A stretch of DNA of 64,000 nucleotides. Origin: Nemertoderma westbladi (lineage: Eukaryota > Xenacoelomorpha > Nemertodermatida > Nemertodermatidae). The translations under genes were made by a program, and so were the position numbers. Location: NCBI GenBank assembly GCA_032718475.1, contig JAUCBJ010000498.1:1-64000 (forward strand), given 5' to 3'. The stretch's first letter is position 1. Every line of letters starts with the position of its first letter. Below, piece by piece: positions 1-10,500 of this stretch. The notes beneath the pieces are model-generated. The model did not search any database and was not told the DNA's origin. It saw nothing but the letters and a program-made list of their open reading frames with translations.

Positions 1-569
1 AATACGTAAGGGAAAGGCATGGGCAGCCTTGAATAGGCTTTCCAGGATTTGGAAGTCACCTAGAATTAATCGGAAACTTAAGGTCCGATTATTTAGAGCA
101 GCAGTAGTTCCAGTACTCCTCTACGGGAGTCCATGCTGGGCTCTAACTGCTGAGGACACCAAATCTCTGGATGGCACATTCACAAGAATGCTACGCCGGG
201 TACATTGTGTCAAGTACAATGCACACATCTCCAACCAGACACTATATAACATTGGAGGTGTCTCATTGGTTCCCCCAAGCTTGACACTAGAACAAAATCG
301 CCTCTGCTTTGCAGGACATTGCTTTCGCCGTGAGGACCAGCCAGTGCATAATCTTGTACTTTGGCAGCCTCATGGAGTGAATAAGCATGGTGGACAGCCC
401 ATGACTTTCTTGAGACGCATCTTAAAGGACACTGGCCTTAAAGATGCGGATGATCTAGCAAATGCCATGGGTGATAGGGAGTTGTGGCGGTGCAATTTTG
501 TTGACAAGCCGGCACAGCGTTCTTAAAAATGCAGCTGCAATGCAGCATGCCGATCCTAGTAGTAGTAGT
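1..569 (+). mobile_element. LINE family A, 3' fragment (RT C-terminal domain), cut by window edge
   Basis: The frame at about 2-526 encodes the end of an ORF2-type protein: a lysine-rich stretch (RKGKAWAALNRLSRIWKS), the LYG motif seen after the RT thumb (VPVLLYGSPCW), then a C-terminal region ending GDRELWRCNFVDKPAQRS and a stop. No catalytic RT motif is present because the 5' part lies outside the window. After the stop come a short UTR (GCAGCTGCAATGCAGCATGC) and a (TAG)n tail at about 554-569. The same 3' end recurs in at least nine other places here, so it defines a family, called LINE A in this annotation. It is an APE-type non-LTR element, probably RTE-like; the clade is uncertain. It sits directly against a Penelope-like RT of opposite orientation and probably inserted into it. 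Confidence 0.85.
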
Positions 570-1537
570 GATATCCAACCCATACATATTAATGTCCGCC
601 TTATGTTCGTTCACAAACCCTGTGACCACCTCTATTCCCTCCCTCACTGGTATATTAGTGTACATTGATTTAATGTCTAAACTAAAAAGAATATCCCCCG
701 GTTCTAGTGGTTGTATATTATTCACACGTTCCATAAAGTCTGTCGTGTTTTTAAGGCGTTCTGGAACGAACTGTGCAGCTTGTGACAGGATCCTGCTGGT
801 TAACCATGCCGGTTTCTCCCCCGCTGATCCCGATCTAGACGATATAGGTCTCATTGGAGCTCCAGTCTTATGGGTTTTCGGTGTACATATAGTTCCGGAG
901 TCCTGGGGTGAACGCTCCTAAGCGTCGACCCTATTGTGTAAAGTTCTTTCCGACTAAAAATACTCTTAATACCCCCATTAATGTGCGACGTTACTTTATG
1001 GTTGGGGTTATTCGGAAGTTCCGTATAGGCATGGGTGTCCGTAATGATGTCATTCGTCATCTTCTCAATGTAGCCGGCCCTGTCCATCACTGCAAATCCC
1101 CCGCTTTTATCAGTCTTTTTAATAATAATGTATTTGGATTTAGATAGTTCCTTAAGTGCTTTACGTTTTAGTGTGGGAAGGTTGTCTCGTGTACATGTGT
1201 AATTGTTTATATTATGTTTGTGCTGCGCTACCGTGGCTCTAAACGTCCTCCCCAGTTCCTCCAGATCACGTTCCTTATCGGGGCCGAGGCCATCCTCCTC
1301 CGGTGCCGGTCTCGCATAAACATCTGCGAATGGTATCTTCCCTAGAGCTTTACCTTTAAATTGACTTGGGAGTGTGTCTGTGTCCGCTTCCGGTCCCGTT
1401 CCGGAATCACCCGTCGTCATAACGGGCGTCGCTGTACCGGGCACCGTCGCAATGGTCGTCGTTGTAATGGTTGTCGCCGTCCCGCCCGTCGTCGTACCGA
1501 CCGTCGACGTAACAACACCGGTGCTACCATTACCCAC
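570..1537 (-). pseudogene. Penelope-like element reverse transcriptase, truncated and frameshifted
   Basis: Two minus-strand frames (1537-851, then about 895-570) join through one frameshift near 880. The first has a Thr-rich N-terminus of low complexity, then a conserved Penelope N-terminal stretch (KYIIIKKTDKSGGFAVMDR) and RTPELY. The second reads PKTHKTGAPMRPI, the KxHK...P.RPI signature just before the RT fingers, and then LFSLDIKSMYTNIP, which is RT motif A with its catalytic Asp. Everything after motif A (motif C and any GIY-YIG endonuclease) is missing because LINE A abuts at 569/570. The family and orientation are clear; the copy is inactive. The Thr-rich N-terminus may be an expansion of simple codons rather than conserved protein. 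Confidence 0.85.
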
Positions 1538-2551
1538 CCAACTTCAAACATTTTTCTAAAAAATGTTCTAGAACCAAAAATATTCGTTCTAGAACGTGAT
1601 TTTTTCTTAAAATGATTAGCTAACATGTTCTGGAACATTTTCTATACAAATAGTAATAAAAACTACCTACTACAAATATTTATAGAGGGAAGTAGGATGT
1701 CGGAATCAGTGTTGAAATTACTAGCTAAACCTATCTAAAACACTAGCTACCATAAAATTTAGTATCTTGCTTAACGAAGAGACTTCACTTACGTCCGTTG
1801 ACCAAATTGCAGCAAATGAAAATTTATAGAACTCTCCCCATACCAAAATAGTGTAAAAAAAACTGGCCTCTTTTTTTAAGGCCAAATCGACAACATGTTA
1901 GGCCGTATATATAGTAGGCGAAATCATGGATACGAGTATTTCACCGTATCCGGTGAAATCATACCGGATTCAACATCCGGTATGTCTGTTTGAATCAAAG
2001 GTGACGTATGTGCTGATAGACAAGTAACTCTGGATATAAAAAATTAGCTTGACAATAACCATGAAAACAACTTTACACCTCCTCCTCTCATCAGCAGAGG
2101 AAGTAAGAAGGAGCAGTCCAATAAACCTCACAATCCTGATTGTGCCCATTATTGTGGAAGATCTCATACTGATGGATCATGGAAATTAAGACAAATTATT
2201 CCTAAATGTGTAACCTGTCCAGATCCAGATCCAGATGTCAGAAATCTATTTGGCCTTCCAGACATAGGCTGGACACAGACATAACATAGACATTATTTGT
2301 TTGTGTTTGTTATTATTTGGGGTTTTATGGTTGATAAAAGTTCAAAATTATAAAAATTTATATTTTGCGTCAGTTATTCAGTAGTCAGTAGTGACAGTTT
2401 TTCTCAAGACGGAGGGGGCGGGGGGGGGGGGGGGGGGGGGGCACTTGCCTCGTGCCCCACCCTCTGGATCTCTCCCTCCACACAGTGTTAATAATACGCA
2501 CCAATAAAGGTTGGTGTTATTTTCAGTTCCTCCTGTGGTATCATGTAATAG
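1538..2551. other. Non-coding stretch with palindromes and a poly-G tract
   Basis: I see no gene here. The stretch holds three near-identical 10-bp palindromes (GTTCTAGAAC at 1565-1574 and 1586-1595; GTTCTGGAAC at 1627-1636), a segment at about 1715-1768 that resembles one arm of the hairpin element at 60.4-60.6 kb, twin hairpins at 1938-1984, and an uninterrupted G tract of about 20 at 2419-2441. Confidence 0.5.
1938..1984. repeat. Two perfect hairpins placed back to back
   Basis: ATTTCACCG-tatc-CGGTGAAAT (1938-1959) is a 9-bp perfect stem with a 4-nt loop. It is followed without a gap or with one base by CATACCGGAT-tcaac-ATCCGGTATG (1960-1984), a 10-bp perfect stem with a 5-nt loop. The arms share the word ACCGG. 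There is no coding context. They could be part of an uncharacterised transposon end or a structured RNA; function is not known. Confidence 0.75.
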
Positions 2552-2559
2552 GTTTCAAC

Positions 2560-4301
2560 CAGGGCCGGATTAAACTATATCGGGGCCCGGGGCTAATATA
2601 AATTTGGGGCTCCCTTAAATTTTTAGGGGGGGGGGTCGCATATAATGATCACAAATTTTAGAATTGTTTTTTATTATTTGTCAGGCAAATTTGCGCGGGA
2701 AGGTTTGAACTTCAGGCAATTATCTCTGAATGACATTTTTTCACGCGAAAAATATTACTCCTCCGCCATTTCTTAACCGTTTTTTTACAAATTTTTATTT
2801 ATATGAAAGGTAATTTATAAGCTTCAATAAATTTTGGCCAGTTTTCTGGATTTCATAATATTTCTTCATTTTTTTAATGAAAAATTAGAAAAAAGATTAA
2901 CGAAATTGAAACAAAACTATTGTATTCATTGATATAATAAATAAAATTGAAAAAGGTTTAGGTTTATAATTAGAAATAAGATTCTGCACTTTTCTGCTGT
3001 ATGTATGTACTCTACCTTATTCGAATATCAATAATTATTATAGATTTAAAATTACCAGTTTTACTATGAGATTAAATTGTTCACATTAATTTCCTTCTGC
3101 TTTTCAATCTCGCAAACTGTTCAATAATCGTTGTACAGTCAAGTTCACGGACAAGTTTGGGGGTGGGTTGCACGAAAACATACTTGGTTTAGCCAAATAT
3201 TTACTTGAGGGGCCCAAGTATTTATTTATAGTTCGGTTGCACGAAACTCCCAAGTAAATACTTAGCTAAGTAAATACTTAGAGCTAAGTATATACTTAGT
3301 ATATGGTAATCAACAAATTAATTTGTGTTACTGATTTGTTGATTTTAGTAGAATTGCATAGGTGCAAAGGTGCGGTTCCTTTCTTGGATTCTAAGAAAAT
3401 GGCAAGGATCGAGCCAGAAAATAAGAAAGCGAGGATTACTTGGGACGCATATGTATATGCATCATTCGGGATTCGGACAAAATCATCAAGTTTTTGCGTC
3501 AAAATGCCACTGATTTTGTGGATTGTTCCACTAACTAACAGTTGACTTGTTCACTCGAATGGAATCGCCAAATGTATTTTGGAACTCTCCAGTTGCAAAA
3601 AACCACAGGGCAATGCACAGCTGGTGCTCGGTGGAAATCGCTTTGCTCCGCTTTGTAGTAGGCTCAATATCAGAGCAAAGAATTTCGGAATTTCGCATGA
3701 AATTGAACTTAGAGAAGGGGTAACGGTCGAAAAATTATTTTTCATTCCAGAAAGACAGCGGATACTCTCTATATCTGTACAATCGGCTTACAGCACTCAT
3801 ATTTACATCGTAATTAATAGGTAAGACAGGCATAAAAGCCATTTCAGTACAATTTAAAAGTTTATTTTTATTAACAGTGAATATGTTTAACACTGTATTT
3901 GCAGCAGCTAAAGTACCTCCCGAGGCACGCACACCAATAATGTAGGTACTGTAATACTGTCTGTATACAGCTCAGTGTTGCTCCCTTCCTTTACTACTGT
4001 TAGTGTTCTTTACATTATGACCCCCCCCCCCGCCATTCTTGCCCTTTGGCAATGTTTACAGTGAGAAATTGGAGAGGTATGGTATGGTATATTTTCAGTA
4101 GTAGAATTTGGAATGTGAATTTCGCATTTGTTCATCTGGGTACGATATTCCTTGTATGTTTTAGGTTTAACGTGGTTCCAAAAATATTTTTTTTAATGTA
4201 AGGAGGGAGGGACTATTACTTTTTCTCTTTTTCTGGGGGGCCCAAACCTTCACGGGGCCCGGGGCTGCAGCCCCAAAAGTCCCGCCGTTAATACGGCCCT
4301 G
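2560..4301. mobile_element. hAT-type non-autonomous DNA transposon with 8-bp target duplication
   Basis: The left end reads CAGGGCCGGATTAA and the reverse complement of the right end reads CAGGGCCGTATTAA, giving terminal inverted repeats. Both ends are followed by GC-rich inner repeats built on CGGGGCCCGGGGCT. The direct repeat GTTTCAAC flanks both sides (2552-2559 and 4302-4309), an 8-bp target-site duplication as expected for hAT. The 1742-bp interior encodes no hAT transposase that I can recognise. It contains a Harbinger transposase relic on the minus strand and two copies of TTGCACGAAA (about 3168 and 3236) that may mark the end of that nested element. Confidence 0.85.
3330..3690 (-). 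pseudogene. Harbinger/HARBI1-like transposase relic nested in the hAT element
   Basis: The minus-strand translation, read across frames, gives EPTTKRSKAIS, LCIALWFFATGEFQ, RVNKSTVS and then, after a frameshift, GTIHKISGILTQKLDDFVRIP. This is the order of the conserved N-terminal half of PIF/Harbinger DDE transposases (ALRFFATGxFQ...VxKSTVSR...FVRFP). The catalytic Asp/Asp/Glu motifs are not present in readable form. It carries frameshifts and a stop. It lies inside hAT inverted repeats, so either a Harbinger inserted into a hAT copy or the hAT captured it. Confidence 0.65.
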
Positions 4302-4580
4302 GTTTCAACCAATGAGAGAGCTTACAATTTACATTTTTACTTGTTTGCCATTCATCTAAAAGCACCAATATTTCAGGATTCAGTGGTTGGATACGTGGAA
4401 AGTATTGTATGATGGCAGGCAGGCTTCTTTCTTACAACCACCAAAGTTAATTAAATAGTGTTTAGTTCCGAAAAAATCATTCAATTAAACAAGCACGTCT
4501 ATAACTCTTTTGGGAGTTCAGACAGCACAATGTGAAAGCAATAACAATAAAACATCAAAACAGTAATAAATAGTAATAAG

Positions 4581-5374
4581 TTAAACCTGCGAGGAACTGG
4601 AAAGTCTGTTCATCCTACCCACATTGGAGGTGGAATTCAATCTCACAGTTGTTGTGCCTACAGTGTGTTGTTCCCTCTGGTGTGCAATGTTTCTTGTTCG
4701 GCAACGACAACGAATAATATTGGATATAAATTCCTTGTAGTTTGGAGCTAAGAGTGTGTATAGCAGAGGGTTGATAGCGGCCGAAAGATACGTCATAAAT
4801 ATAGCGATAAGATTGGGTACGAATAGCGCGTTATCGTCGACGATGTATTCATCGATGTTGTATTGCCTGATAAGTTGTAGAATCCAAAACGGACACCAAA
4901 GCGTGAAGAAACATGCGATAATAACTAGTACCATCGCGGCTACGCGATAGCGACTTCGCGCTACAGAAGAATTACGGGTTGATGACTGCGTTGTCATTCG
5001 GTTGCAAACCGTATAGAGGAGCATGCTGTAGCTAGCCGTGACTGTTACCAAGGTTACAGGGAAGGAGAGACTGAATATGGATGTGATGTAGACCTGGTGG
5101 GAGACGCGACTCCAGGTGTAGTCGCACATCGCGTAGGTAACGTTATCCGTGTCCGTGTACTCGTACAGATGCCAGGTGAGTGCGTTCGGGGCCGCCACCC
5201 CGATCGCGTATAGCCAAATGATCGCGCAGACGACCCGCGCGTACTTTATCAGGTTGTGACTCTGGATGAAGATTGGGCATCGGATCGCTAGGAGGCGCTC
5301 CACACTCATTGCCTGCAGCGTTGCCGTGGATACTAGGATGCTACATATGTCGATACTATTTATGATTTTACAAC
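4581..5374 (-). CDS. Class A GPCR, exon 2 (TM3 to C-terminus)
   Basis: This is the second coding exon of a rhodopsin-family receptor whose first coding exon lies at 8168-7898. The acceptor is TTTCCTCCACAG on the minus strand and the exon opens in phase 1, completing a Gly codon. Spliced residues 92-354 follow. They show the TM3 disulfide Cys (C92), MSVERLLAI with the DRY box changed to ERL, TM4 AIIWLYAIGVAAPNAL, extracellular loop 2 Cys (C174), TM5 FSLSFPVTL, TM6 FTLWCPFW (a variant of CWxP) and TM7 AAINPLLY (NPxxY). The tail has a Cys/Arg-rich patch (IIRCRCRTR) suited to palmitoylation and ends SSSSQV. The WPYGxxxCK junction and MSVER resemble somatostatin, MCH, galanin and allatostatin-C receptors; the ligand cannot be fixed. 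Expected role: plasma-membrane peptide receptor coupled to G proteins. The frame is uninterrupted. Confidence 0.88.
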
Positions 5375-6190
5375 CTGTGGAGGAAACAAAAAGATAGATA
5401 ATAATATATAATGTTTTACTAAAAAAAAGTTAAAGTTTTATTTTCTTCGGCCGTTATGCCAGGGATTACTCAAAAAGTCTGACGACTTATTTTCAGTGCG
5501 GGTCCCGCCCCCCATATTTATACTCCCCAGAGGAAACTCAGTATTCATTTATGTACCATTTAAGTATGCATTTTAGCATTTTGGACGATATGTCATTTTG
5601 ATCAGTACCGGTGGTGGAATGTTTTATGCTATTTATTGGGTACAGGACGAGTGCAACGATGGTTGTAATGAAAATGAGTCTATGTTGACTATACTCCTAA
5701 TATTCAGTATGTTTTGACAATACGCATAAACCTCATGGTTTATCATATTGGACGATATGTCATTTTATCCAATATTGATAATTGAAAGTTGTATGGTATA
5801 TATTTGGTGACCTTCTTGTACAGGACGAACGCGACGAGTTTTGCAGTGGATACGAGTATGCATCTGTCATAAATCAGCAATTGATCGCACAGTTTCGCGA
5901 CTTGCACAGTTATAAATGTCGCCAGTCTGCGTTTAAGAAAAAAAATTAGACCAAAGAGGACCATCGCAACAATGCTAATGAAGGAGACGAGTATTGTAAA
6001 ACTAAAATGTCACCGTTAACTTAAATTGCTGTTTAAAAATTTCAGTTAATGCGTGTAACGGCAAACTGAAATGGACCTCTCTTTTTTACAACCAGTTTAA
6101 CGCAAACTGAAAGCATCACACATTGATATTTTGGGAATGACGTTTTTCTTATATCTAACAGAGATTAGTACACTTTCATATATAGGCTCT

Positions 6191-6211
6191 CGTGCTGTGC
6201 GAAGGCCCCAC
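6191..6211 (+). mobile_element. Orphan 3' terminus of the satellite-element family
   Basis: CGTGCTGTGCGAAGGCCCCAC differs at one base from the 3' end of the element at 33163-34768 (34742-34762). No matching 5' end (TGTGGGGCGAG) lies upstream in the intron, so this is a 5'-deleted or decayed copy. Confidence 0.55.
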
Positions 6212-6569
6212 AATTTGTAAATACCGTTCAGGAGTGAAAATACAGTTAAAAAAGAGTTAAAAATTATTTTTAGCCCGATTTCATGGGGATAGCTAAATTT
6301 GACTGCAGGGATTCCGGGATCCAGGGATTCAGGGATCCAGGTATTACTTGATGCTTATTGCAGATGAAACCAAATATTGAAATTTATTACCCCCTTTTTT
6401 TCCGATTTTAATCTTAATCTCTCGTTTCGCAGATGGCGGCGACAATGACGAACTGCAACCATATTCATAATGATGTGCTAGCTTATTTATGGTCAGCGCA
6501 CACCAAAGGATATACCAAGGATTTCTTAATATCAGTGATTCAGCCATGGCCTAAAGGTTCACGGATGGT

Positions 6570-7105
6570 ATGATTCGAGAGGCGAAACAGTTGCTTCTTA
6601 GGTGTATTCCTGATAGTGATAGAGATACAAAGAAGCAAGGCTTCTCTAAGTCGCGCCAAGCTGCTGAGGATAAAAGAAAACTAAATGTATATGTTTTTTT
6701 ACCCAAATCGCTCTGTCTAAGTCCAGTACCGTCTATTAAATTGAACGGTACCCCAATTGTGAAATTGGTGATAAATATTGTTATTTAGGACATTTACGGT
6801 CAATCTACGGTAGGGCCATTGGGTTGGTTAGGATATTTGGTGCAGCTTCTACGTCTGTTAAAGTAACTTTATTTAGAGCTTTTTATACACCAATCTACGG
6901 AAACGCCTTATGGGCAAGACGGAATTATTCTGAATCAGCTTACAATAAGTTGCGTGTAGCTAGCTTATAATAACTCCGCTAGAATACTCTTTAAAATACC
7001 TCGGATAACTAATGCCAAACCGACAAGCAGGCATCAATCTATTGATATAGTCTGTAGGGATGTGTCTTTTGAGTGTCTATACGATAGTATTTCTAGGATA
7101 TGTGA
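6570..7105 (+). pseudogene. LINE reverse-transcriptase C-terminal relic
   Basis: The translation across frames gives LPKSLCLSPVPSIKLNG, GDKYCYLGHLRSIYGRA, VKVTLFRAFYTPIYGNALWA and NKLRVA, followed by NNSARILFKIPRITNA in another frame. This matches the region after the RT palm in the same LINE family as the RT at 12345-13480 (which reads YCYLGHTL, IIFKTYCYNLYCCSLW and LKVAYNYAFR). At least two frameshifts and internal stops are present. It lies antisense to the GPCR inside its intron. Confidence 0.65.
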
Positions 7106-7897
7106 AATGAGAAACTCGAACTTTTTATAGTTGTTAGGCCCTTATAAAATACTTAATCGCACATTTTATTTTATATTATTACCCTTGAATTTAATTTATA
7201 CGAATTTATTGTGCTCTATTATCATCTGTTTTATGAACCTTCATGGTTTGAAATAAATATAATAATTTACAATAATTATTTACCATTTTAACCCGAATAT
7301 TTATTAGGTTATTTGTGGTTGGGTTTGGTATTCGGTGTACAGCGCACTAATTGGGAAAAATACTTAGTTGCAAAAAAAATAATTAAGACTATTATGCACA
7401 TTTGATGCTATAAATGCATGGGGGATGTCAATGGATGGGTTGGGTATACGGTACGCAGAAAGGTACTCATTTGGAAAAATAGTTGAAGATATCAAGTGAC
7501 GTCTATGCCTCTATAGTGGTAACTCTAATAGATGTAGACATCGTTACCAGAAACGAAACATAAGGCCTAAGGTGATTGGAGTTGTTACAATAGGGTCGTA
7601 TCATTAGTAGGTAGAAATGTACCTGAAACCTGAGCTGTGCAGACAGGGTGGTGGTAATCACTACGCCTACACCTACTTGAAGGAGGATAGTAGAGGAGCT
7701 CAGGTTACAGAGGCGGTTTGAAAGAAACCAAAACAATAAACCAGAGCTAAGAATATTGTAGAAAACCCAATTTAATTGATGATCAAGTGACTTAAAATCA
7801 ACAGTCAGATGTATAGGCCTACCTACCGTCTTACGGTACATGTATGGTAAGTGAAGCGTCTACCCCGTATGTTGTGAATGTTTTACAGAAGACTCAC

Positions 7898-8168
7898 CTA
7901 TATCACCGTAGGGCCAAGATGGAAGCGAAAGAAACGACCCGTAAAAGGCTCCACCAATTAGAAACACTGTATCACTAGTCGCTAGGTTAACAATATATAC
8001 ATTAATGGAGACTTTATTTCTGTTAACAAAAGCCATAAAGTATAATGTAAATGAGTTGAGTAGGACTCCAGGTAGACAGATGATGAGGTAGAGTGGCGGG
8101 ACCAATATGAGCGCCCAGTATGTCTGAAATGGGTCTTCTGCAGCATCTGTTGTCGCGTTAGCAGTCAT
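7898..8168 (-). CDS. Class A GPCR, exon 1 (N-terminus, TM1, TM2)
   Basis: The exon encodes residues 1-90 plus the first base of Gly91. It starts MTANATTDAAED with an N-glycosylation site (NAT), then TM1 (residues about 18-45, GVLLNS with N38, position 1.50), TM2 (VYIVNLATSD, D66, position 2.50) and LPSWPYGDI before the donor GATATAG/GTGAGT. The next exon starts GT-TGT, which rebuilds Gly-Cys in frame and places the TM3 Cys exactly where family members have it. I chose the ATG at 8168 because a strong acceptor (TTTTTTTCGATTTTGCAG) ends at 8183, only 15 bases upstream; the frame runs open to 8213 but that part would be intronic. A 5' UTR exon further right is therefore expected and not identified. 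Confidence 0.85.
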
Positions 8169-8213
8169 TATACATATATTTACTGCAAAATCGAAAAAAA
8201 GTATTATTAACAA

Positions 8214-9044
8214 ATTAAAAGGACTATTATTCGATTAAAAACTTTTTTGTGCAAAATATTTTGGAAATATATATTTTAATGTCAAAAATATAATAATATT
8301 TACCCAAAAATTATCAATATTAATTAGCCGAAAAAATTGTATATTACAAGGGGTTGTGGGGTTGTGGTTGGGGGGCGGGTCTGGACGCAAATGTTTTTTA
8401 GAGTTATATTTTTGGGAGTTATCAGCTGTTATTTGCGTTGATATTCCATTGGAGAGGGATACATTTTGTTTGATTTGAAAGTCTGAAAGTCCCCTCTATC
8501 TCTGCCAGAAACATATTTCTTAATATAAATTAAGTTTGACTGGTACTATAATTAGTTTGTGGTATTCTATACACGTTGGTTAGAGGGACTATCTATTTTA
8601 GCCAATATTTGAGAATGGAGCTTAGTTAGTTACTTATTCATCATGTAACATTTATCAGAGACCCTGAATAACTTAATCAACATTCAATAGAGTGTAAATA
8701 CAGTGGTAGATTACACACGGTTCCTGTACTGCATAGAATACTCGGATGGAATTAAATCAAATCAAATACTTTTTTCCTAATAAAACATCCAATTTATGAG
8801 CATCGGTTTAATACAATTATTACAATATAATTATTTACCTCTAGTTATGGGTGACAACAGCCTATTAAACAGAGCCGTGAAATAACTATACTTTATTATT
8901 ATATGCCAATGAAGCAATCGAAAGCATTAGTTAATAAAAAATAATAAAATCACAACGCGTTTCGACAAATCGCGTATCGATAAATCACAATTTTATAGCA
9001 AAAAGAGGCAACTTTTGCCGCAATTTGAAAATAACCCAACAAAA
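8214..9044. other. AT-rich DNA upstream of the GPCR
   Basis: I see no gene. It includes a G-rich run (8349-8380, GGGGTTGTGGGGTTGTGGTTGGGGGG form) and should hold the GPCR promoter and 5' UTR exon, which I could not place. Confidence 0.4.
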
Positions 9045-9288
9045 TAAATCTCGAGATAGAGTTTTATCTGGGTCAGTTTGGGTGAAAGAACTCGCGATAG
9101 TCAGGGTAACTTCTTCTTTAGTGTTTGTTGGGTCGAGGTAAAAGTCGAGAAGGTTTACATATCGGGTTTACCATTTATTTAAAAATAAAGTAATTTTATT
9201 ATTTATTTTATTAATTAGTTTTAATACGCCGTCCTCCATTTACCCCGACTAGGGGTGTATATATTATATTATTAAATCTCGAGATAGA
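9045..9288. repeat. 212-bp insert flanked by a 16-bp direct repeat
   Basis: TAAATCTCGAGATAGA occurs at 9045-9060 and again at 9273-9288. The length and identity fit a target-site duplication around a short retroposed insert (9061-9272). The insert ends with ACCCCGACTAGGGGT, a 5-bp-stem hairpin, and an AT-rich tail. I find no clear tRNA-type A and B boxes, so I do not call it a SINE. Confidence 0.5.
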
Positions 9289-10500
9289 CGAATAAGCAGT
9301 GAGCTTTCCAGTTGAGAAGGTTGTCGAAGATGAGGCCAAGGTATCTTACATGATCACAATGGTCAAGCATGGAGTCTTTGATTTTAACTTTGGGTAAAGG
9401 TGGAATATTGCGAGGATTGTTAGAATAGATACAGTAAACTGTTTTATTGACGTTTAACGAGAGGCGATTCGAATCAAACCATTCAGAACGATCTCCTAGT
9501 TCAATGTTAACAATATTTGTGAGTTGATGAGTGGTGTACGTGTAAGCTAAACAAGTTAGTTAGTGTCGTCGGCGAAGAGTAGAGTTCACAGATATGTTGC
9601 AAGAGGGAGGTCATTAATGTACAGGATGAAAAGTAGAGGTCCAAGGATGGAACCTTGGGGACACCAGTGGTGATTGGTAGATAAGTAGACAGGACCCCGC
9701 TTAGCCTAACACATTGAGTTCTAGAATTTAAGTAGCTGTTCAACAAACGTAGGGGAATGACACGAATCCCATTCCAGTTTCCAGTTTACTGGATAAAATT
9801 GTATGGTCGATTGTATCGAACGCCTTGCGAAGATCGATATACAGTGCACAGGAGACACTTTCATCGTCAATAGCAGCCTGTAACTTGTAGGCGCCATCAA
9901 CAAGAGCATGTAACATGGAATGTTTTTTTACGAAAACCATATTGGTTTTTACATATAATCTTAAATCTATAGAGGAATCCACCAAGTTGGCTATAGATGA
10001 TGCGCTCGAAAACTTTCCCAATAACTGGAAGTAATGAAATCGGTCGAAAATTTCCAGGATCGTAAGGTGAGTTCTTCTTATGAACAGGTATATGCTCAGC
10101 AACTTTCAATATATCAGGGAACATTCCTTGGCGTATGCAGCTGTTAAACAGATCAACCAGACAACTAGAGAAGGACGGAGCAGCCAACCTGCTGCCCTTA
10201 GATTCTGACAAATCCCGTAGATAATATATAACTTCATGCCCCGTAAGCACAAAATATTTCAGCTGAATCGAAGGCAGATAAGTGAATTAAAGCTACAGGC
10301 TAATTCTTCAAGATCTGAAATAACACGCTTGTTTTAGGGTCAATGACCTCGGCTGGGCACATCATATTTCCATTCTTATTAAGCAGCTGATTGATTAACC
10401 ACGACATCTTTCCAGGTTTAGAGAGGTTTGAATCTCGGACTTGTAGTATGCTTGTTCAGCATTGCGAATTAATTTCATAGGGGCGTTGATGTAGTGGCTT
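9289..10500 (-). pseudogene. LINE (CR1/Jockey-like) ORF2 relic, RT domain
   Basis: Minus-strand pieces in order: GKMSWLINQLLNKNG, PYDPGNFRPISLLPVIGKVFE and NQYGFRK (RT fingers), CALYIDLRKAFDTIDH (motif A), TGVPK in place of TGVPQG followed by LYFSSCTLMTSLL in place of the LxLLYINDL stretch, a decayed active-site region, and WFDSNRLSLNVNKT then LDHCDHVRYLGL. This is a full run of RT blocks with several frameshifts. There is no endonuclease domain and no 3' tail, so both ends are lost. Confidence 0.8.

Larger units (their letters stand above)
5375..7897 (-). other. GPCR intron
   Basis: The intron is about 2.5 kb, phase 1, GT/AG. It holds a degenerate duplication (TTGGACGATATGTCATTTT occurs near 5580 and 5749, each followed about 60-70 bases later by TACAGGACGA), a sequence at about 5943-5800 on the minus strand whose translation (CDQLLIYDRCILVSTA) echoes the TM3 start of the receptor (CKIINSIDICSILVSTA), the orphan 3' end of a satellite element at 6191-6211, and a LINE relic at 6570-7105 on the opposite strand. 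Confidence 0.7.

Noticed and set aside
438-854. Single 138-codon minus protein spanning LINE A and the PLE
   Set aside because: Its C-terminal third is antisense LINE A; only the part to about 570 is Penelope-like RT.
2087-2110. CTGATGAG on the minus strand as a hammerhead core
   Set aside because: No GAAA follows at the required position and no stem II forms.
7503-7841. 112-codon minus frame as an extra GPCR exon
   Set aside because: The exon 1 donor and exon 2 acceptor join in phase and complete TM3 without it; it has no helix-like run of the right type.
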